Shown here one piece after another: positions 62,022-64,000 of a stretch of 64,000 nt of DNA. A model generated the notes under the pieces. It was not told where the DNA came from. It did not search any database and saw only the letters and a program-made list of their open reading frames with translations. Origin of the DNA: Schaalia sp. ZJ405 (lineage in GTDB: Bacteria > Actinomycetota > Actinomycetes > Actinomycetales > Actinomycetaceae); NCBI RefSeq assembly GCF_011038885.2, contig NZ_CP064952.1, forward strand, positions 1,116,001 to 1,180,000, written 5' to 3'. A program made the translations under genes and the position numbers. Numbering within the stretch: position 1 is the first letter of the stretch; every line of letters begins with the position of its first letter.

Positions 62022-62876
62022 TCACTTCACCTCGTGCGCATACTTCGGAGTCAGCGGCGTTGCGAGGGAATTGATCACCACTTCCTCGGCTTCTGTGATG
62101 GACACATTCGCACCCTTTGCTCGCATTTGAGCGGCCGATCCCGCCTGGATTTCAAGCGCCGTCGCTATGGTGTGAGACGATCCGATGACTTTCCAGACGT
62201 AGGGAGAGCGGATGACCGTTGCGTCAACTGAGATTGTCGACCCGTGAGAAACAAAGGACGAACGCGCTGACAGACGCACGCCATTGAGCTCGATGGCTTC
62301 GGCTCCAGCGTTTCGTAGCTCCCCCAGTGTCATGACGAACTGTGTGGCAGTCAACCCGGCAGCAGGATCAACCACAGACATGATCACTCCCTCACCTTTG
62401 ACGGCGACGGTCCCGGCGTTGATCGCTGCCTGTTGCTGTGCCTGCTTGGCTGCGTCCTCGGCTGCCTGGAGCTGGGACTCTGCATCCCGAAGCTCACTGA
62501 GCTGCGATTGAAGCTCCGAGCGCTGACTACGCAGGTTGTCCTCCTGGGTGTTGAGTTCGTTTAAGAGCACAACGAGATCTTCCTCGCTCAAAGATTCAAC
62601 AAGGTCATCTCTTTGAGCCCGAACCTGAGTGACGAGGGCGAAACCGAGGACGAAACAGATGATCAACAGAAGAACGTGAAGGCCACGAGGGAAGGCAAAT
62701 AGTGCGGCTTTCACTTGGGAGAAAAACGCTGTTTTCCTCGATCTCCGATGGGGATGGACGTTGGTGGCTTCGACTTTCACAGGGCTCGCCGATGAATCAG
62801 GCAAGGAAACGGTGGAGGTGTCGCGCTCAGCGTTGTGCGATGGAGTTGACTCATGATCTGCCATTGTCACGCTCAC
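62022..62876 (-). CDS. DUF881 membrane protein (second copy)
   Basis: A 284-residue single-pass protein: Ser/Thr-rich cytoplasmic head, one helix at about 63-83 ('LHVLLLIICFVLGFALV'), a coiled coil ('LVVLLNELNTQEDNLRSQRS' onward) and the DUF881 domain ('GVIMSVVDPAAGL', 'LRNAGAEAIELNGVRLSARS', 'VIRSPYVWKVIGSSHTIATA'). GTG 62876 overlaps the sbp stop; ATG 62864 is possible. The family is linked to division and sporulation genes in Gram-positives, with function unclear. Confidence 0.9.
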   Translation of the reverse strand: MSVTMADHESTPSHNAERDTSTVSLPDSSASPVKVEATNVHPHRRSRKTAFFSQVKAALFAFPRGLHVLLLIICFVLGFALVTQVRAQRDDLVESLSEEDLVVLLNELNTQEDNLRSQRSELQSQLSELRDAESQLQAAEDAAKQAQQQAAINAGTVAVKGEGVIMSVVDPAAGLTATQFVMTLGELRNAGAEAIELNGVRLSARSSFVSHGSTISVDATVIRSPYVWKVIGSSHTIATALEIQAGSAAQMRAKGANVSITEAEEVVINSLATPLTPKYAHEVK

Positions 62877-63205
62877 GCCTTAAAAATCAGCCGTCGAATA
62901 GAAGCAGTATTTGAGAAGATGCGGATACCCAAGACCACGACAACCGCTGTCGTCATCGCTGAGCCCACACCCAGCTGGGTTCCGAGGAAAACCAAGAGAC
63001 AGGCAACGACGACGTTCCAGAAGAATGACATGACGAAGACTCGGTCCTGGAAGGTCCCTTCGAGCCAGGCTCTGCCCGCTCCGAGCAGAGCATCAAGTCC
63101 GGCAACAACGGCAACCGGGAGGAAAGGTTGGAGCCACGTCGGAACGGTTGGATCAACGAATACACCAATGAGGATTCCCAGTGCCAATCCGATGATTGCG
63201 AGCAT
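62873..63205 (-). CDS. sbp: Small basic membrane protein (Sbp, DUF1290)
   Basis: A 110-residue membrane protein with three or four helices: 'MLAIIGLALGILIGVF', 'FLPVAVVAGLDALLG', 'NVVVACLLVFLGTQLG' and 'TTAVVVVLGIRIFSN'. It matches the Sbp/DUF1290 family, encoded between two DUF881 genes in actinobacteria (Rv1824 in mycobacteria) and near divIB/ftsZ in Bacillus. The start codon at 63205 is placed by homology; a longer frame upstream is out of register with the preceding gene. Overlaps the next gene by 4 nt. Confidence 0.92.
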   Translation of the reverse strand: MLAIIGLALGILIGVFVDPTVPTWLQPFLPVAVVAGLDALLGAGRAWLEGTFQDRVFVMSFFWNVVVACLLVFLGTQLGVGSAMTTAVVVVLGIRIFSNTASIRRLIFKA

Positions 63206-63206
63206 G

Positions 63207-63992
63207 TCAGTTCCCTTCAACAATCGTTGCGTAGCGTGTTTTTCGAGCGTCCAAAGCGGGAAGCGAAAGAGATGGAGCTCCGGCCGTCGACAGGCTGATC
63301 CCGTTGAGTGACTGGGCGCTCGACAGATAGTCCCCCGTTGCTCCCTTAACCAGAGCAACAGACATGACATTCGCATCGCCGATCGCCTCGATGGTATATG
63401 GCGACTGCACCGGGGTGACATTGATGAGAATGACAGAACCCGCTGTCCGGATGAAAGTTCCTGGACCCAGGCGGATTCCGTTGATCGCAACTGCCTCAGC
63501 CCCCGAAGACCACAGCGCATTGACAATGACGTTAAGATCCTGGTCGCGTACAGTTCCAGCCATTGTCCCGTTCGTGCGTGTGGCATCAGCCGATGCCGAG
63601 TCCTTTAGCGTGATTTTCAACCCCGGCCCCTCAACCGGAGTCAGAGCGTTTATTAACTCAGCTGAGGGGTCTGTGGAGTCACTGATGTCAGTGGGTATGG
63701 AGGACGCATGAACCTGCGACGTCAATGATTGAACGTCAGAATTCAAGGACGAGACCACATCCTGACGCGCTTCCACCTGCTTAACGAGGTCAGCTCGGGT
63801 GCCGTCATCTCGGGCGTGATGACGAAGCGCACGAACAGCGACAACAGAAGCAACCCCGAGAGCACACGCGAGAACAACGACAATGACTTTCTGCCACCAG
63901 GCAGAGCGGCTTGAGCTGCCGGATTTGGGATAGTATCCGTAGCCTGCGTCCAAAGGGTTGGCAAGGAGCCCCGTCAAAAGCGACATCGACAT
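63207..63992 (-). CDS. DUF881 membrane protein (first copy), start possibly beyond window
   Basis: 261 residues from the first visible ATG (63992). The frame stays open to the window edge, so the true start may lie outside. A helix at about 35-55 ('VIVVVLACALGVASVVAV'), a short coiled coil ('RADLVKQVEARQDVVSSLNS') and the DUF881 domain with 'GPGLKITLKDS', 'VIVNALWSSGAEAVAINGIR' and 'PVQSPYTIEAIGDA'. It opens the visible part of a five- or six-gene - strand operon. Confidence 0.88.
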   Translation of the reverse strand: MSMSLLTGLLANPLDAGYGYYPKSGSSSRSAWWQKVIVVVLACALGVASVVAVRALRHHARDDGTRADLVKQVEARQDVVSSLNSDVQSLTSQVHASSIPTDISDSTDPSAELINALTPVEGPGLKITLKDSASADATRTNGTMAGTVRDQDLNVIVNALWSSGAEAVAINGIRLGPGTFIRTAGSVILINVTPVQSPYTIEAIGDANVMSVALVKGATGDYLSSAQSLNGISLSTAGAPSLSLPALDARKTRYATIVEGN

Positions 63993-64000
63993 CGCGGGGT

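Overview
The window reads as chromosome of a mid-GC actinobacterium, most likely of the Actinomycetaceae (Actinomyces, Schaalia or Trueperella-like). The basis is the phylum-restricted gene set: Pup/Dop/PafA/ARC, mIHF, RbpA, PafB/PafC, HelY, GarA, paired DUF881 proteins and a degenerate PriA. Further support comes from a fused AroK-AroB protein, VKOR, and a sortase-anchored fucosidase. Almost everything up to 59.7 kb is on the + strand, apart from a partial aldo/keto-reductase-like gene, a RecB-family nuclease and rbpA. The last 4 kb is a - strand cluster. I saw no tRNA, rRNA, CRISPR array, insertion sequence or prophage.

Region by region. 0-2.5 kb: partial AKR-like gene, uppP, RecB-like Fe-S nuclease. 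2.5-9.4 kb: trmI, arc, dop, pup, pafA and an FKBP, a complete pupylation locus with no 20S proteasome genes and an ARC lacking the proteasome-docking tail. 9.4-15.3 kb: hisF, aroC, aroKB fusion, a degenerate shikimate kinase paralogue, efp, nusB with a long acidic tail. 15.4-22.2 kb: an accessory catabolic unit (GntR regulator, SDR dehydrogenase, TRAP transporter PQM, two-subunit transketolase) with an inverted-repeat operator placed in the promoter spacer. 22.4-35.1 kb: the pyrimidine operon pyrR-pyrB-pyrC-carA-carB-pyrF, led by a PyrR-binding hairpin at the ribosome binding site, running on into mihF, gmk, rpoZ, coaBC, metK and VKOR. 35.1-40.5 kb: priA, fmt, rsmB, rpe. 40.5-42.5 kb: an FMN riboswitch driving a RibXY-type riboflavin ABC importer without its ATPase. 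42.5-50.6 kb: hisE, hisG, pafB, pafC, helY, lnt, rbpA. 50.9-53.4 kb: PAP2 membrane protein and Hsp70-like ATPase. 53.5-59.7 kb: accessory surface region with a 1304-residue cell-wall fucosidase, a small secreted protein and two tandemly duplicated Cys-rich lipoproteins. 60-64 kb: two MerR regulators, garA, and the DUF881-Sbp-DUF881 set.

The points most worth a second look are the proteasome-less Pup system, the TRAP/SDR/transketolase unit without a kinase, the ATPase-less riboflavin importer, the AKR-fold protein with all four catalytic residues replaced, and the duplicated lipoprotein locus.
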